From Mesorhizobium sp. (GTDB lineage Bacteria; Pseudomonadota; Alphaproteobacteria; Rhizobiales; Rhizobiaceae), in NCBI GenBank assembly GCA_004020645.1, contig SAQL01000047.1, forward strand, positions 1 to 33,076: a stretch of 33,076 bases of DNA, given 5' to 3'. The notes under the pieces are model-generated. The model did not search any database, was not told the origin of the DNA, and saw only the letters and a program-made list of their open reading frames with translations. The translations under genes were made by a program, and so were the position numbers. Positions 14,903 to 22,864 of the stretch are shown here, one piece after another (within the stretch, counting starts at the first letter, position 1; each line of letters opens with the position of its first letter).

Positions 14903-16213
14903 CTACTTTTGCCGCTCGCCGCGCAGCTTCGCCCAGTAGTCGAGCCGTTTCCTGATATCGCGTTCGAAACCGCGCTCGGGCGGATCATAGAATGTGCGGC
15001 GGCCCATCTTTTCCGGGAAATAATCCTGTCCGGAAAAAGCGTCCGGCTCGTCGTGGTCGTAACGGTAGCCGGCGCCGTAATCTTCTTCCTTCATCAGCTT
15101 GGTTGGCGCGTTGAGGATGTGTTTGGGCGGCAGCAGCGAGCCGAACTCCTTCGCCGCCTGAGTGGCGGCCTTGAAGGCGGTGTAGACGGCGTTGGATTTG
15201 GGCGCGCTGGCGAGATAGACGGTGGCCTCGGCGAAGGCGAGCTCGCCCTCTGGCGAGCCCAGGTAGTCGTAGGCATCCTTGGCGGCATTGGCGATGACCA
15301 GCGCCTGCGGGTCGGCCAGCCCGATATCCTCCATCGCCATGCGCACCAGGCGGCGGCCGAGATAGAGCGGATCTTCGCCGGCGTCGAACATGCGGGCGAG
15401 ATAATAGAGGGCGGCGTCCGGATCGGAGCCGCGCACCGATTTGTGCAGCGCCGAGATCAGATTGTAATGGCCGTCCTGGCCCTTGTCGTAGATCGGCGCG
15501 CGGCGCTGGACAATGCGCTGCAGGCCCTCGGCGCCGAACACCTCGCCTGACTTGGCGGCGCGCCAGACCTCTTCGGCCAGCGTCAGCGCCGCGCGGCCAT
15601 CGCCATCGCTCATGCGGATGAGCATCGCCCTCGCCTCGTCGTCGAGCGGCAGCGCCCTGCCCTCGGTCTCCTCGGCACGCGCCAGCAGTCTTGCGATGCT
15701 GTCCTCGCCGAGCGAATGGAAGACCAGCACGCGCGCGCGGGACAGAAGCGCCGCGTTCAGCTCGAAGGACGGGTTCTCGGTGGTGGCGCCAACCAGCACG
15801 ACGGTGCCGTCTTCCATGACAGGCAGAAAACTGTCCTGCTGGGCGCGGTTGAAGCGATGGATCTCGTCGACGAAGAGCAGCGTCTGACGGCCATTGGAGC
15901 GGCGCAGCTTCGCCGCCTCGAACACTTTCTTCAGGTCGGCGACACCGGAAAACACCGCCGATATCTGTTGGAAGGCAAGGCTGGTTTCACCGGCAAGCAA
16001 CCGCGCGACCGTGGTCTTGCCCGTCCCGGGCGGCCCCCAGAAGATCATCGAGCCGAGCGAGCCGGAGCCGATCAGCCGCGTCAGTGCGCCGTCGGGCCCG
16101 GTCAGATGCTCCTGGCCGACGACCTCGCCGAGGTTCTTCGGGCGCAGCCGGTCGGCCAGCGGCCTGCCGGGCGGCGCCTTTTCCGGTTCATCGACACTGA
16201 ACAGATCGGCCAT
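14903..16213 (-). CDS. rarA: Replication-associated recombination protein A (MgsA/RarA AAA+ ATPase)
   Basis: A AAA+ ATPase acting at stalled replication forks, homologous to bacterial RarA and eukaryotic WRNIP1/Mgs1. The 436 residues include RPLADRLRPKNLGEVVGQ (17-34), Walker A GPPGTGKTT (60-68), Walker B LLFVDEIHRF (112-121), sensor 1 GATTENPSF (142-150) and an LLSRARV arginine-finger stretch (156-162). The C-terminal helical tetramerisation part contains RRLVRMAMEDIGLADP and YDHDEPDAFSGQDYFP. It lies 51 bp after degP on the same strand. This spacer holds a short palindrome. Confidence 0.95.
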   Translation of the reverse strand: MADLFSVDEPEKAPPGRPLADRLRPKNLGEVVGQEHLTGPDGALTRLIGSGSLGSMIFWGPPGTGKTTVARLLAGETSLAFQQISAVFSGVADLKKVFEAAKLRRSNGRQTLLFVDEIHRFNRAQQDSFLPVMEDGTVVLVGATTENPSFELNAALLSRARVLVFHSLGEDSIARLLARAEETEGRALPLDDEARAMLIRMSDGDGRAALTLAEEVWRAAKSGEVFGAEGLQRIVQRRAPIYDKGQDGHYNLISALHKSVRGSDPDAALYYLARMFDAGEDPLYLGRRLVRMAMEDIGLADPQALVIANAAKDAYDYLGSPEGELAFAEATVYLASAPKSNAVYTAFKAATQAAKEFGSLLPPKHILNAPTKLMKEEDYGAGYRYDHDEPDAFSGQDYFPEKMGRRTFYDPPERGFERDIRKRLDYWAKLRGERQK

Positions 16214-16229
16214 GCACTTCGTTTCGTTG

Positions 16230-16260
16230 GAGCGCGATCTCGTCCGAAGGATCGACGCTC
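16230..16260. repeat. Short degenerate palindrome between degP and rarA
   Basis: GAGCGCGATC (16230-16239) pairs with GATCGACGCTC (16250-16260) with a two-base asymmetry. It contains TCCGAAGG in the loop. It looks like a shortened member of the GAGCGYGATC palindromes seen at 25323-25388. Confidence 0.45.
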
Positions 16261-16264
16261 GAGC

Positions 16265-17752
16265 TCAGTAACGCAACACCTGGCGCAGTATCTGCCCGCC
16301 ACGCTCGACGGTAAAGCGCCACCAGCGCGTCTCTTCCATGGCTGCCTGTTCCAGGGTCGCGGCGGTATCGATGGTCAAGCCATTGACCTCGCGAACGATG
16401 TCGCCCGGCTGGAAGCCGAAATCGGCTGCGGGCGAACCGCGATTGATGTCGACCACCGTAACACCCTTGACATCGGTGCGCATGCCGAGCCGCTGGGCGA
16501 GCCGAGGCGACAGTTCCGCAACCTTGGCACCGGAAAACGGGCTGCGACCGCGCAGTGTCACTTCCGCGAGTTTTGCACCTTCCGGCGCGCGCTCCAGCGC
16601 GATTTCCATCGTCGCTTGCTGGCCTTTGCTGAGGACGCCGAAGCTGGCATTGGTGCCGATCGACAGCGTCGCCATCCGATAATCCAGCGCCTCGATACTC
16701 TCGACCGGCGTGCCGTTGAGCGACAGCACGACATCGCCGGGCTTGAGCCCCGCCGTGGCCGCCGGCCCTGCTTCTTCGACGGACGAAACCAGCGCCCCGG
16801 TCGGGGTCTCCAGACCGAGCGATTCGGCGATCTGCGGCGTCACGCGCTCGAATTCGGCGCCGATATAGGGCCGCTCGAAGAAGCCGCGCCCGGCCTTGGC
16901 CGCATCGGCAAACGCGCGAACCATGTTGGAGGGAATAGCAAAGCCGATGCCGATCGAGCCGCCGCTGCGGCTGTAGATCGCCGTGTTGATGCCGACCAGT
17001 TGGCCACCCATGTTGATCAGAGCCCCGCCGGAATTGCCGGGGTTGATCGCGGCGTCGGTCTGGATGAAGAAACTGGAATCGGAAACGCCGATGTGGCTGC
17101 GGGCAAGCGCCGAAACGATGCCGCTGGTGGTGGTCTGGCCGACACCGAAGGGATTGCCGATGGCCAACAACAGGTCGCCAACCTCGAGCGCGTCGGAATC
17201 GCCGATGGCGACGACCGGAAATGGCTTGTCGGCGGAGATCTTGAGCACGGCGAGGTCAAGCGTCTCGTCCTTGAGCAGCACCTTGCTGTCGAATTCGCGC
17301 CCGTCCGCGGTGGCGACCTTGACCTGATCGGCGTCCTTGATGAGGTGGAAATTGGTGACCACTATACCTGTCGGATCGACCAGCACGCCGGAGCCGAGCG
17401 AGGACTGCGCACGCGGCTGCGAACGGCCGAAGAACTCTTCGAAGAAAGGATCGCCGTCGAAGGGCGACCTCAACTTGGCCGTTTGCGAGGCATAGACATT
17501 GACCACGGCCGGCGCCGTCTGCTTGACCAGCGGTGCAAAGGACAGTTGCACCTCCTCGCGGCCAAACGGCACGCGTTTGTCTGGACCGGAGGTGGCATTT
17601 TCGCCTTCGGCGCCGCGCAGCATGTCGGTCAGCACATCGGACAGACCGGGATCGGGCTTGGTGTCCTGAGCCAGCGCCTGCCTGGCCGCCGGCACGACTG
17701 CCAGCGCCATCAAGGCGCAGAGTAGAACAAGGGACATCCGTTTTACGCGCAT
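16265..17752 (-). CDS. Do-like periplasmic serine protease (DegP/DegQ family)
   Basis: A periplasmic trypsin-like protease/chaperone for misfolded envelope proteins. The 495 residues begin with a signal peptide (1-29, ending ALA). The protease domain has TNFHLI with His136, TLDLAVLKI with Asp166 and INPGNSGGALIN with Ser241, so the catalytic triad is complete. Two PDZ domains follow (about 293-385 and 400-490; LKPGDVVLSLNG and FQPGDIVREVNG). His136 lies in NFHLI rather than the usual NNHVI. ATG 17752 is preferred because GGAGGA precedes it at six bases and the signal peptide begins there; an upstream extension adds 15 residues before the signal. Assignment to DegP, DegQ or MucD is not possible from sequence alone. 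Confidence 0.92.
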   Translation of the reverse strand: MRVKRMSLVLLCALMALAVVPAARQALAQDTKPDPGLSDVLTDMLRGAEGENATSGPDKRVPFGREEVQLSFAPLVKQTAPAVVNVYASQTAKLRSPFDGDPFFEEFFGRSQPRAQSSLGSGVLVDPTGIVVTNFHLIKDADQVKVATADGREFDSKVLLKDETLDLAVLKISADKPFPVVAIGDSDALEVGDLLLAIGNPFGVGQTTTSGIVSALARSHIGVSDSSFFIQTDAAINPGNSGGALINMGGQLVGINTAIYSRSGGSIGIGFAIPSNMVRAFADAAKAGRGFFERPYIGAEFERVTPQIAESLGLETPTGALVSSVEEAGPAATAGLKPGDVVLSLNGTPVESIEALDYRMATLSIGTNASFGVLSKGQQATMEIALERAPEGAKLAEVTLRGRSPFSGAKVAELSPRLAQRLGMRTDVKGVTVVDINRGSPAADFGFQPGDIVREVNGLTIDTAATLEQAAMEETRWWRFTVERGGQILRQVLRY

Positions 17753-17899
17753 TCCGAATCCTCCGGGTCGGGCGCCATTGTCCCGACGATTGTGCAAAAT
17801 GAAAGGCTAAGTCGATGTAATCGAATTAATCTCGAGGAAAAGACATGGGCTTAAGTCAAGGCAATCCCCACAATGCTCCCTACCGCTTCCAGAATGCAC

Positions 17900-17921
17900 A
17901 AAAGGGCCCGCAGGCCCTTTT
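17900..17921. terminator. Terminator after rplQ, end of the ribosomal cluster
   Basis: AAAAGGGCC (17900-17908) and GGCCCTTTT (17913-17921) form a 9-bp stem with the loop CGCA, 25 bases after the rplQ stop. The T4 end serves the minus strand. The nearest gene on the other side, degP, starts about 150 bases away. Confidence 0.85.
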
Positions 17922-17945
17922 GAACTCTTTCAGGAAAACCGAAGC

Positions 17946-18377
17946 TTATGCGGCTGCGGCTTCCTCTTCGCTGCCTTCTGCCTCGACGCGGGCCCGGTCG
18001 CCGGCGCCCTTGGCCGAGGTGTCGCGATCGACGAACTCGATGACCGCCATCGCGGCATTGTCGCCGTGGCGGAAGCCCGCCTTCATGATGCGCAGATAGC
18101 CGCCGTTGCGGGTGGCGTAGCGCGGCGCGATCGTGTCGAACAGGCGCTTGACGACGCCTTCATTGCCGATCTGGGCAATCACCTGGCGGCGGGCATGCAG
18201 ATCGCCGCGCTTGCCAAGCGTCACCAGCTTCTCGACGATCGGACGCAGATCCTTCGCCTTCGGCAAGGTGGTGAGGATCTGCTCATGCTCGATGAGCGAT
18301 ACGGCAAGGTTGGCAAACATCGACTTGCGATGGCTTATGCTGCGGGCGAACCGGCGGCCTTTAAATCCGTGGCGCAT
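17946..18377 (-). CDS. rplQ: 50S ribosomal protein L17
   Basis: Large-subunit protein near the peptide exit region. N-terminal MRHGFKGRRFARSISHRK and the core IEHEQILTTLPKAKDLRP (29-46) and LVTLGKRGDLHARRQ are diagnostic. At 143 residues it has an acidic, Ala/Glu-rich tail beyond the about 120-residue core, common in alphaproteobacteria. It is the last gene of the alpha operon, 137 bp after rpoA, and is followed by a terminator. Confidence 0.97.
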   Translation of the reverse strand: MRHGFKGRRFARSISHRKSMFANLAVSLIEHEQILTTLPKAKDLRPIVEKLVTLGKRGDLHARRQVIAQIGNEGVVKRLFDTIAPRYATRNGGYLRIMKAGFRHGDNAAMAVIEFVDRDTSAKGAGDRARVEAEGSEEEAAAA

Positions 18378-18424
18378 GGCTCTTCTCCTGGTGTTGTGGG
18401 CGGTTGGCCCGGCTGTTTCGTTTT

Positions 18425-18512
18425 GTGAATGGTCAATAGTGAATGGTGAATGGAAGGGCTCTACCTCTCCGAAGTCGCCGACCGGCGACCATTCACCATT
18501 TCACCATTCACC
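18425..18512. repeat. Inverted simple-sequence repeat (GTGAATGG units) between rpoA and rplQ
   Basis: GTGAATGG occurs at 18425-18432 and GTGAATGGTGAATGG at 18439-18453. The complementary CCATTCACCATT and CACCATTCACC units occupy 18489-18512. The arms pair over about 15 bases with one bulged T and enclose an inner hairpin GTCGCC-GACC-GGCGAC (18474-18489). The element fills most of the spacer and ends just before the rpoA stop. Confidence 0.75.
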
Positions 18513-18514
18513 GG

Positions 18515-19525
18515 TCAGTATTGATCTTCGTAACGCTTGGCGAGGTCTTCGATGTTTTCCGGCGGCCAATCCGGCACTTCCATGCCGAGGTGCAGGCCCA
18601 TCGCCGCCAGGACTTCCTTGATCTCGTTCAGCGACTTGCGGCCGAAGTTCGGGGTGCGCAGCATCTCGGCTTCGGTCTTCTGGATCAGGTCGCCGATATA
18701 GACGATGTTGTCGTTCTTCAGGCAGTTGGCCGAACGCACCGAAAGCTCCAGCTCGTCGACCTTCTTGAGCAGCGCCGGGTTGAAGGCAAGCTCGGTCACC
18801 TGCTCGGCGGCGACTTCCTTCTGCGGCTCGTCGAAATTGACGAACAGGCCAAGCTGGTCCTGCAGGATGCGAGCGGCGAAAGCCACCGCGTCCTCGCCCG
18901 AGATCGAACCGTCGGTGTCGATCGTCATGGTCAGCTTGTCATAGTCGAGGACCTGGCCCTCGCGGGTGTTCTCGACCTTGTAGGAAACCTTCTTGACCGG
19001 TGAGTAGAGGCTATCGACCGGGATGAGGCCGATCGGCGCGTCTTCAGCGCGATTGCGGTCGGCCGGCACGTAGCCCTTGCCGGTATCGACGGTGAACTCC
19101 ATGCGGATTTCAGCGCCCTCGTCCAGCGTGCAGATGACGTGGTCGGGATTGAGGATCTCGACGTCGCCGACCGTCTGGATGTCGCCGGCGAGAACGGCGC
19201 CCGGTCCCTGCTTGCGCACGACCATGCGCTTGGGGCCGTCACCTTCCATGCGGATGGCGATCTCCTTGATGTTCAAGACGATGTCGGTCACGTCCTCGCG
19301 CACGCCAGCGATGGACGAGAATTCATGCAGAACGCCATCGATCTGCACGGCGGTCACAGCCGCGCCACGCAGTGAAGACAGAAGCACGCGACGCAGCGCA
19401 TTGCCGAGGGTGAGACCAAAGCCGCGCTCGAGCGGCTCGGCGACCAGCGTGGTCAGCGTCTTCTTCTTCGACGAAAACTCGATCTTGTTCGGCTTGATCA
19501 GTTCCTGCCAATTTTTCTGGATCAT
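18515..19525 (-). CDS. rpoA: RNA polymerase alpha subunit
   Basis: The alpha subunit dimerises to nucleate RNA polymerase assembly and contacts activators and UP elements. The 336 residues comprise the alpha-NTD (about 1-235; FGLTLGNALRRVLLSSL at 36-52) and the alpha-CTD (about 255-318), with LSVRSANCLK, whose Arg264 matches the DNA-contacting Arg265 of E. coli, and NFGRKSLNEIKEVL (293-306). ATG 19525 is the true start: MIQKNWQELIKP is the conserved alphaproteobacterial N-terminus and GGAAGGA lies eight bases upstream. Confidence 0.98.
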   Translation of the reverse strand: MIQKNWQELIKPNKIEFSSKKKTLTTLVAEPLERGFGLTLGNALRRVLLSSLRGAAVTAVQIDGVLHEFSSIAGVREDVTDIVLNIKEIAIRMEGDGPKRMVVRKQGPGAVLAGDIQTVGDVEILNPDHVICTLDEGAEIRMEFTVDTGKGYVPADRNRAEDAPIGLIPVDSLYSPVKKVSYKVENTREGQVLDYDKLTMTIDTDGSISGEDAVAFAARILQDQLGLFVNFDEPQKEVAAEQVTELAFNPALLKKVDELELSVRSANCLKNDNIVYIGDLIQKTEAEMLRTPNFGRKSLNEIKEVLAAMGLHLGMEVPDWPPENIEDLAKRYEDQY

Positions 19526-19626
19526 GATGCTTTCCTTCCGTTGACCCGCCACCATCCAATCGTGGCGGGCGACCTGGAATGCCGTGGAGGAACGCTACTG
19601 GCGTTCGCGCGGCGTTCGGTAATTCT

Positions 19627-20016
19627 TTAGACGCGGCGCTTCTTGCGCGGGCGGCAGCCATTGTGGGGGATCGGCGTCACATCACGAATCGAGGTGATGG
19701 TGAAACCGGCTGCCTGTAGAGCACGCAGAGCCGATTCACGACCGGAGCCGGGTCCGCAGACCTCGACCTCGAGCATGCGCATGCCGTGTTCCTGGGCCTT
19801 CTTGGCAACGTCCTCGGCAGCCATCTGGGCAGCAAACGGGGTCGACTTGCGAGACCCCTTGAAGCCCTGGGCTCCCGCCGACGACCAGGCAATCGAATTA
19901 CCCTGCGCGTCGGTGATGGTGATCATCGTGTTGTTGAAGGTCGAGTTGACGTGGGCAACGCCCGACGAGATATTCTTGCGTTCGCGACGGCGAACACGTG
20001 TGGCTTCCTTGGCCAT
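19627..20016 (-). CDS. rpsK: 30S ribosomal protein S11
   Basis: Platform protein of the small subunit that binds 16S rRNA near the Shine-Dalgarno helix. The 129 residues show NISSGVAHVNSTFNNTMITI (15-34), GSRKSTPFAAQMAAE and the C-terminal DVTPIPHNGCRPRKKRRV, all diagnostic. It lies 139 bp after rpsM, with an inverted simple-sequence repeat in the spacer, and 101 bp before rpoA. Confidence 0.98.
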   Translation of the reverse strand: MAKEATRVRRRERKNISSGVAHVNSTFNNTMITITDAQGNSIAWSSAGAQGFKGSRKSTPFAAQMAAEDVAKKAQEHGMRMLEVEVCGPGSGRESALRALQAAGFTITSIRDVTPIPHNGCRPRKKRRV

Positions 20017-20075
20017 GATGGTCCTTTCAGTTGATCTCTACACCGCCGTAATGCCAGCGGCTCCACCAGGGAGAA

Positions 20076-20152
20076 GGCAGTAGGGGAATACGGCAGTAGG
20101 GCAGTATGTCTGCCGATCCTATTGCCTTACTGCCCTACTCCCGTACTGCCCT
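20076..20152. repeat. Inverted simple-sequence repeat (GGCAGTA units) between rpsM and rpsK
   Basis: Left-arm copies of GGCAGTA or GGGCAGTA occur at 20076-20082, 20092-20098 and 20099-20106; complementary TACTGCCC units lie at 20129-20136 and 20144-20151, with TTGCC at 20123. The arms pair imperfectly over about 30 bases. Short tandem units of 7-8 bases in opposite orientation are the same design as the rpoA-rplQ spacer, with a different unit. Confidence 0.75.
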
Positions 20153-20155
20153 AAA

Positions 20156-20524
20156 TTACTTCTTCTTGCCGGCGATCGACTTGGCCGGGCCCTTGCGGGT
20201 GCGCGCATTGGTATGCGTGCGCTGGCCGCGAACCGGCAGCGAGCGGCGATGACGCAGGCCGCGATAGCAGCCGAGGTCCATGAGCCGCTTGATGTTCATC
20301 GACACTTCGCGGCGCAGATCGCCCTCGACCTGATAGTCGCGGTCGATCGTCTCGCGGATCTGCAGCACTTCCGCGTCGGTCAGCTGGTTGACGCGGCGCT
20401 CGGCCGGGATGCCGACCTTGTCGACGATCTCCTGGGCGAAGTTCTTGCCAATGCCGTGAATGTACTGAAGCGCAATGACAACGCGCTTGTTGGTCGGAAT
20501 GTTGACGCCGGCTATACGAGCCAT
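20156..20524 (-). CDS. rpsM: 30S ribosomal protein S13
   Basis: Head protein of the small subunit contacting the P-site tRNA and 50S bridges. The 122 residues start MARIAGVNIPTNKRV, include ALQYIHGIGKNFAQEI (18-33) and LMDLGCYRGLRHRRSLPVRG, and end with the basic tail RTRKGPAKSIAGKKK. ATG 20524 has a purine-rich GGAGAAGAG upstream; the open frame beyond it to 20656 is non-coding spacer. Confidence 0.98.
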   Translation of the reverse strand: MARIAGVNIPTNKRVVIALQYIHGIGKNFAQEIVDKVGIPAERRVNQLTDAEVLQIRETIDRDYQVEGDLRREVSMNIKRLMDLGCYRGLRHRRSLPVRGQRTHTNARTRKGPAKSIAGKKK

Positions 20525-20538
20525 GTTCTTCTCTTCTC

Positions 20539-20601
20539 CATGTGGGCCGGACAAGCCGGCGCTATCAAAGTTGCCCCGCGTCCGGTGGAGGCCGGCCCAT
20601 G
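20539..20601. repeat. Inverted repeat in the adk-rpsM spacer
   Basis: CATGTGGGCCGG (20539-20550) and CCGGCCCATG (20592-20601) are complementary apart from one unpaired T. It lies 15 bases upstream of the rpsM start, so the stem could hide or insulate the rpsM ribosome-binding region. Confidence 0.6.
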
Positions 20602-20628
20602 CGGGAGTTTCCAGTTCAAAGCGGCTGC

Positions 20629-20646
20629 CTTGCCCTTGCGGGCAAG
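20629..20646. repeat. Small hairpin in the adk-rpsM spacer
   Basis: CTTGCCC (20629-20635) and GGGCAAG (20640-20646) form a perfect 7-bp stem with loop TTGC. No T-run follows on the transcribed strand, so it is not a convincing terminator. Confidence 0.55.
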
Positions 20647-20723
20647 CAAGCCTCATGCCTGATAGGAAGACGGGCCGCCATACCCCAGCGAACCGCTCCA
20701 GTCAAGCGTAATCGTTCAATTCT

Positions 20724-21335
20724 CTAGCTGGCCGCCTGGCCAACCTGCTGGGTCGTCGCCGTGAGCACCATTTCGATCTGTCGCGTCACCGCATCGATGT
20801 CGGCCATGCCGTCGACACCTCTCAGCTTGCCCTTGGCATAGTAGTAGCCGATCAGCGGCGACGTTTTCTTGTAGTACTCCTTCAGGCGCTCTTCGAACAC
20901 CGCTGGATTGTCGTCCTTGCGTACCGGCAGACCCGCGGCCTTGGCCTCTTCGGCGCGCTTGCCGATTCGACCAACCAGCGCCTTGTCGTCAACGACAAGC
21001 TCAATGACGGCGTCGAGAGTGAGGCCGCGATCCGAGAGCATCGATTCAACCGCGTCCGCCTGCACCAAGGTTCGCGGATATCCGTCAAGGATGAATCCCC
21101 CGGCGCAATCGGCCTGATCGATGCGCTCGGCCACGATGGCGTTGACGATGGCGTCGGAAACCAGTTCGCCAGCATCCATCACCGCCTTGGCGCGCTTGCC
21201 GACTTCGGTGCCGGCCTGGACAGCAGCGCGCAGCATATCCCCCGTGGAGAGTTGGGGTATGCCGTATTTTTCTACCAGTCTTTGTGCTTGCGTCCCCTTG
21301 CCCGCCCCTGGCGGCCCAAGCAATATCAACCTCAT
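20724..21335 (-). CDS. adk: Adenylate kinase
   Basis: Interconverts ATP + AMP and two ADP in the cytoplasm. The 203 residues have the P-loop GPPGAGKGT (7-15), the AMP-binding STGDMLR (30-36) and LDGYPRT (83-89), and RKDDNPAVFEERL (139-151). The LID is the short form: no zinc-type Cys cluster between about 123 and 140. The start overlaps the secY stop by 4 bp (ATGA), so translation is probably coupled. A 199-bp spacer with two inverted repeats separates it from rpsM. Confidence 0.97.
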   Translation of the reverse strand: MRLILLGPPGAGKGTQAQRLVEKYGIPQLSTGDMLRAAVQAGTEVGKRAKAVMDAGELVSDAIVNAIVAERIDQADCAGGFILDGYPRTLVQADAVESMLSDRGLTLDAVIELVVDDKALVGRIGKRAEEAKAAGLPVRKDDNPAVFEERLKEYYKKTSPLIGYYYAKGKLRGVDGMADIDAVTRQIEMVLTATTQQVGQAAS

Positions 21336-22672
21336 CTGGCTTTCTTCCCCCCGCGCAGCTTCGACTTCTTGATCAGGCCCTCATACTGGTGCGCGATCAG
21401 GTGACCCTGAATCTGCGCCACCGTATCGAGCGTTACACTGACCACGATCAGAAGCGATGTGCCACCGAGGTAGAATGGTACGCCAGTCGCTGAAATCAGG
21501 AACTCGGGCAGCAGACACACCAGCACCAGATAAATGGCGCCGACGACGGTGATGCGGGTGAGAACATAGTCGATGTAATCGGCGGTGCGCTCGCCCGGAC
21601 GGTAGCCCGGAATGAAACCCGAATGCTTCTTGAGCTGGTCGGCGGTGTCCTTCGGGTTGAAGACGATCGCCGTATAGAAGAAGGCGAAAAACACGATCAT
21701 CGCCGCATAGAACGCCATGTAGAGCGGCTGGCCATGGCCGAGTGCCGCCAGGACGGTGCTGGCCCAGGCTGGCATGTCGGTCGTCTGCGAGAAGCCGGCG
21801 ACCGTCGCCGGCAGCAACAGCAGCGAAGACGCGAAGATCGGCGGGATGACGCCGGCCGTGTTGAGCTTGAGCGGCAGGTGCGAGGTGTCGCCCTGGAACA
21901 TGCGGTTGCCGACCTGGCGCTTTGGATACTGGATCAGCAAGCGCCGCTGGGCGCGTTCGAAGAACACGATCAGCGCGATAACGACGACGGCGAGAACGAT
22001 GATCGCCAGGATCAGGCCGGTCGACAGCGCGCCGGTGCGGCCAAGTTCCAGCGTACCGGAGATGGCTTGCGGCAGGCCGGCGACGATACCGGAAAATATG
22101 ATCAGCGAAATGCCGTTGCCGATGCCGCGGGCAGTGATCTGCTCGCCGAGCCACATCAGGAACATGGTGCCGCCGACCAGCGTGATGACGGTCGAGATGC
22201 GGAAGAACATGCCGGGGTCGCTGACGATGCCGCTGCCGCCTTCCAGTCCGACCGCAATGCCATAGGCCTGGACCAGCGCCAAAAGCACGGTGCCGTAGCG
22301 CGTGTACTGGTTGATAACCTTGCGGCCCTGCTCGCCTTCCTTCTTCAGCGCCTCCAGAGACGGGATGACGGAGGTCATCAGCTGCATGATGATGGAAGCA
22401 GAGATATAGGGCATGATGCCGAGGGCAAAGATCGCCATGCGCTCCACGGCGCCGCCGGCGAACATGTTGAACATGCCAAGCACGCCCTTGCTCTGCGACG
22501 AGAAGGCCTGGGCGAAAGCGTCGGGATTGATGCCGGGCAGCGGGATATAGGTGCCGAGGCGGTAGACGAGCAGCGCGCCGATGGTGAACCAGATGCGCTT
22601 CTTCAGATCCTCCGCCTTGGCGAAGGCCGAGAAATTCAGATTCGAGGCTAGTTGTTCAGCAGCCGAAGCCAT
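21332..22672 (-). CDS. secY: Preprotein translocase subunit SecY
   Basis: Central channel of the Sec translocon in the inner membrane. The 446 residues show ten membrane segments, the N-terminal YRLGTYIPLPGINPDAF (37-53) and the plug region, GIMPYISASIIMQLM (85-99), KKEGEQGRKVINQYTRYGT and the C-terminal cytosolic loop NPKDTADQLKKHSGFIPGYRPG. It follows rplO after 192 bp of spacer containing two palindromes, and overlaps adk by 4 bp. Confidence 0.98.
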   Translation of the reverse strand: MASAAEQLASNLNFSAFAKAEDLKKRIWFTIGALLVYRLGTYIPLPGINPDAFAQAFSSQSKGVLGMFNMFAGGAVERMAIFALGIMPYISASIIMQLMTSVIPSLEALKKEGEQGRKVINQYTRYGTVLLALVQAYGIAVGLEGGSGIVSDPGMFFRISTVITLVGGTMFLMWLGEQITARGIGNGISLIIFSGIVAGLPQAISGTLELGRTGALSTGLILAIIVLAVVVIALIVFFERAQRRLLIQYPKRQVGNRMFQGDTSHLPLKLNTAGVIPPIFASSLLLLPATVAGFSQTTDMPAWASTVLAALGHGQPLYMAFYAAMIVFFAFFYTAIVFNPKDTADQLKKHSGFIPGYRPGERTADYIDYVLTRITVVGAIYLVLVCLLPEFLISATGVPFYLGGTSLLIVVSVTLDTVAQIQGHLIAHQYEGLIKKSKLRGGKKAR

Positions 22673-22768
22673 GCCTGATTCTCCGCTTGGTCACGCTCGA
22701 TGGCCCGCAACTCAGGCGGCGCGTGTCACCGAAGCTCACGAGATAAGCTCCGGACTGCAAACATGCAA

Positions 22769-22790
22769 GCGGCCGCGTTGATGCGGCCGC
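22769..22790. repeat. GCGGCCGC hairpin in the rplO-secY spacer
   Basis: GCGGCCGC occurs at 22769-22776 and again at 22783-22790, separated by GTTGAT. Each copy is itself palindromic, so they form an 8-bp stem together. Nothing like a T-run follows, hence not a clear terminator; it may modulate expression between rplO and secY. Confidence 0.6.
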
Positions 22791-22806
22791 CATATTGATC
22801 GGATCA

Positions 22807-22854
22807 AAGCGCAAATCGAAAGCGAAACGTGTCCCACTCTTGCCGATCGCGCTT
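22807..22854. repeat. Palindromic repeat in the rplO-secY spacer
   Basis: AAGCGC (22807-22812) and GCGCTT (22849-22854) bracket AAATCGAAAGCG and TTGCCGATC. The outline, GCGC-ATCGAAA-TCCCACT-GATC-GCGC, resembles the 25323-25388 element, though the match is looser. Confidence 0.45.
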
Positions 22855-22864
22855 CAAATCGCCG

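Noticed and set aside
15716..17725. 669-residue plus-strand frame opposite rarA and degP
   Set aside because: Antisense to two clearly recognised genes and without any protein motif.
17753..17945. Heat-shock sigma-32 promoter ahead of degP
   Set aside because: CTTGAC and CCCATGT words occur but are only about five bases apart, far short of the needed spacing.
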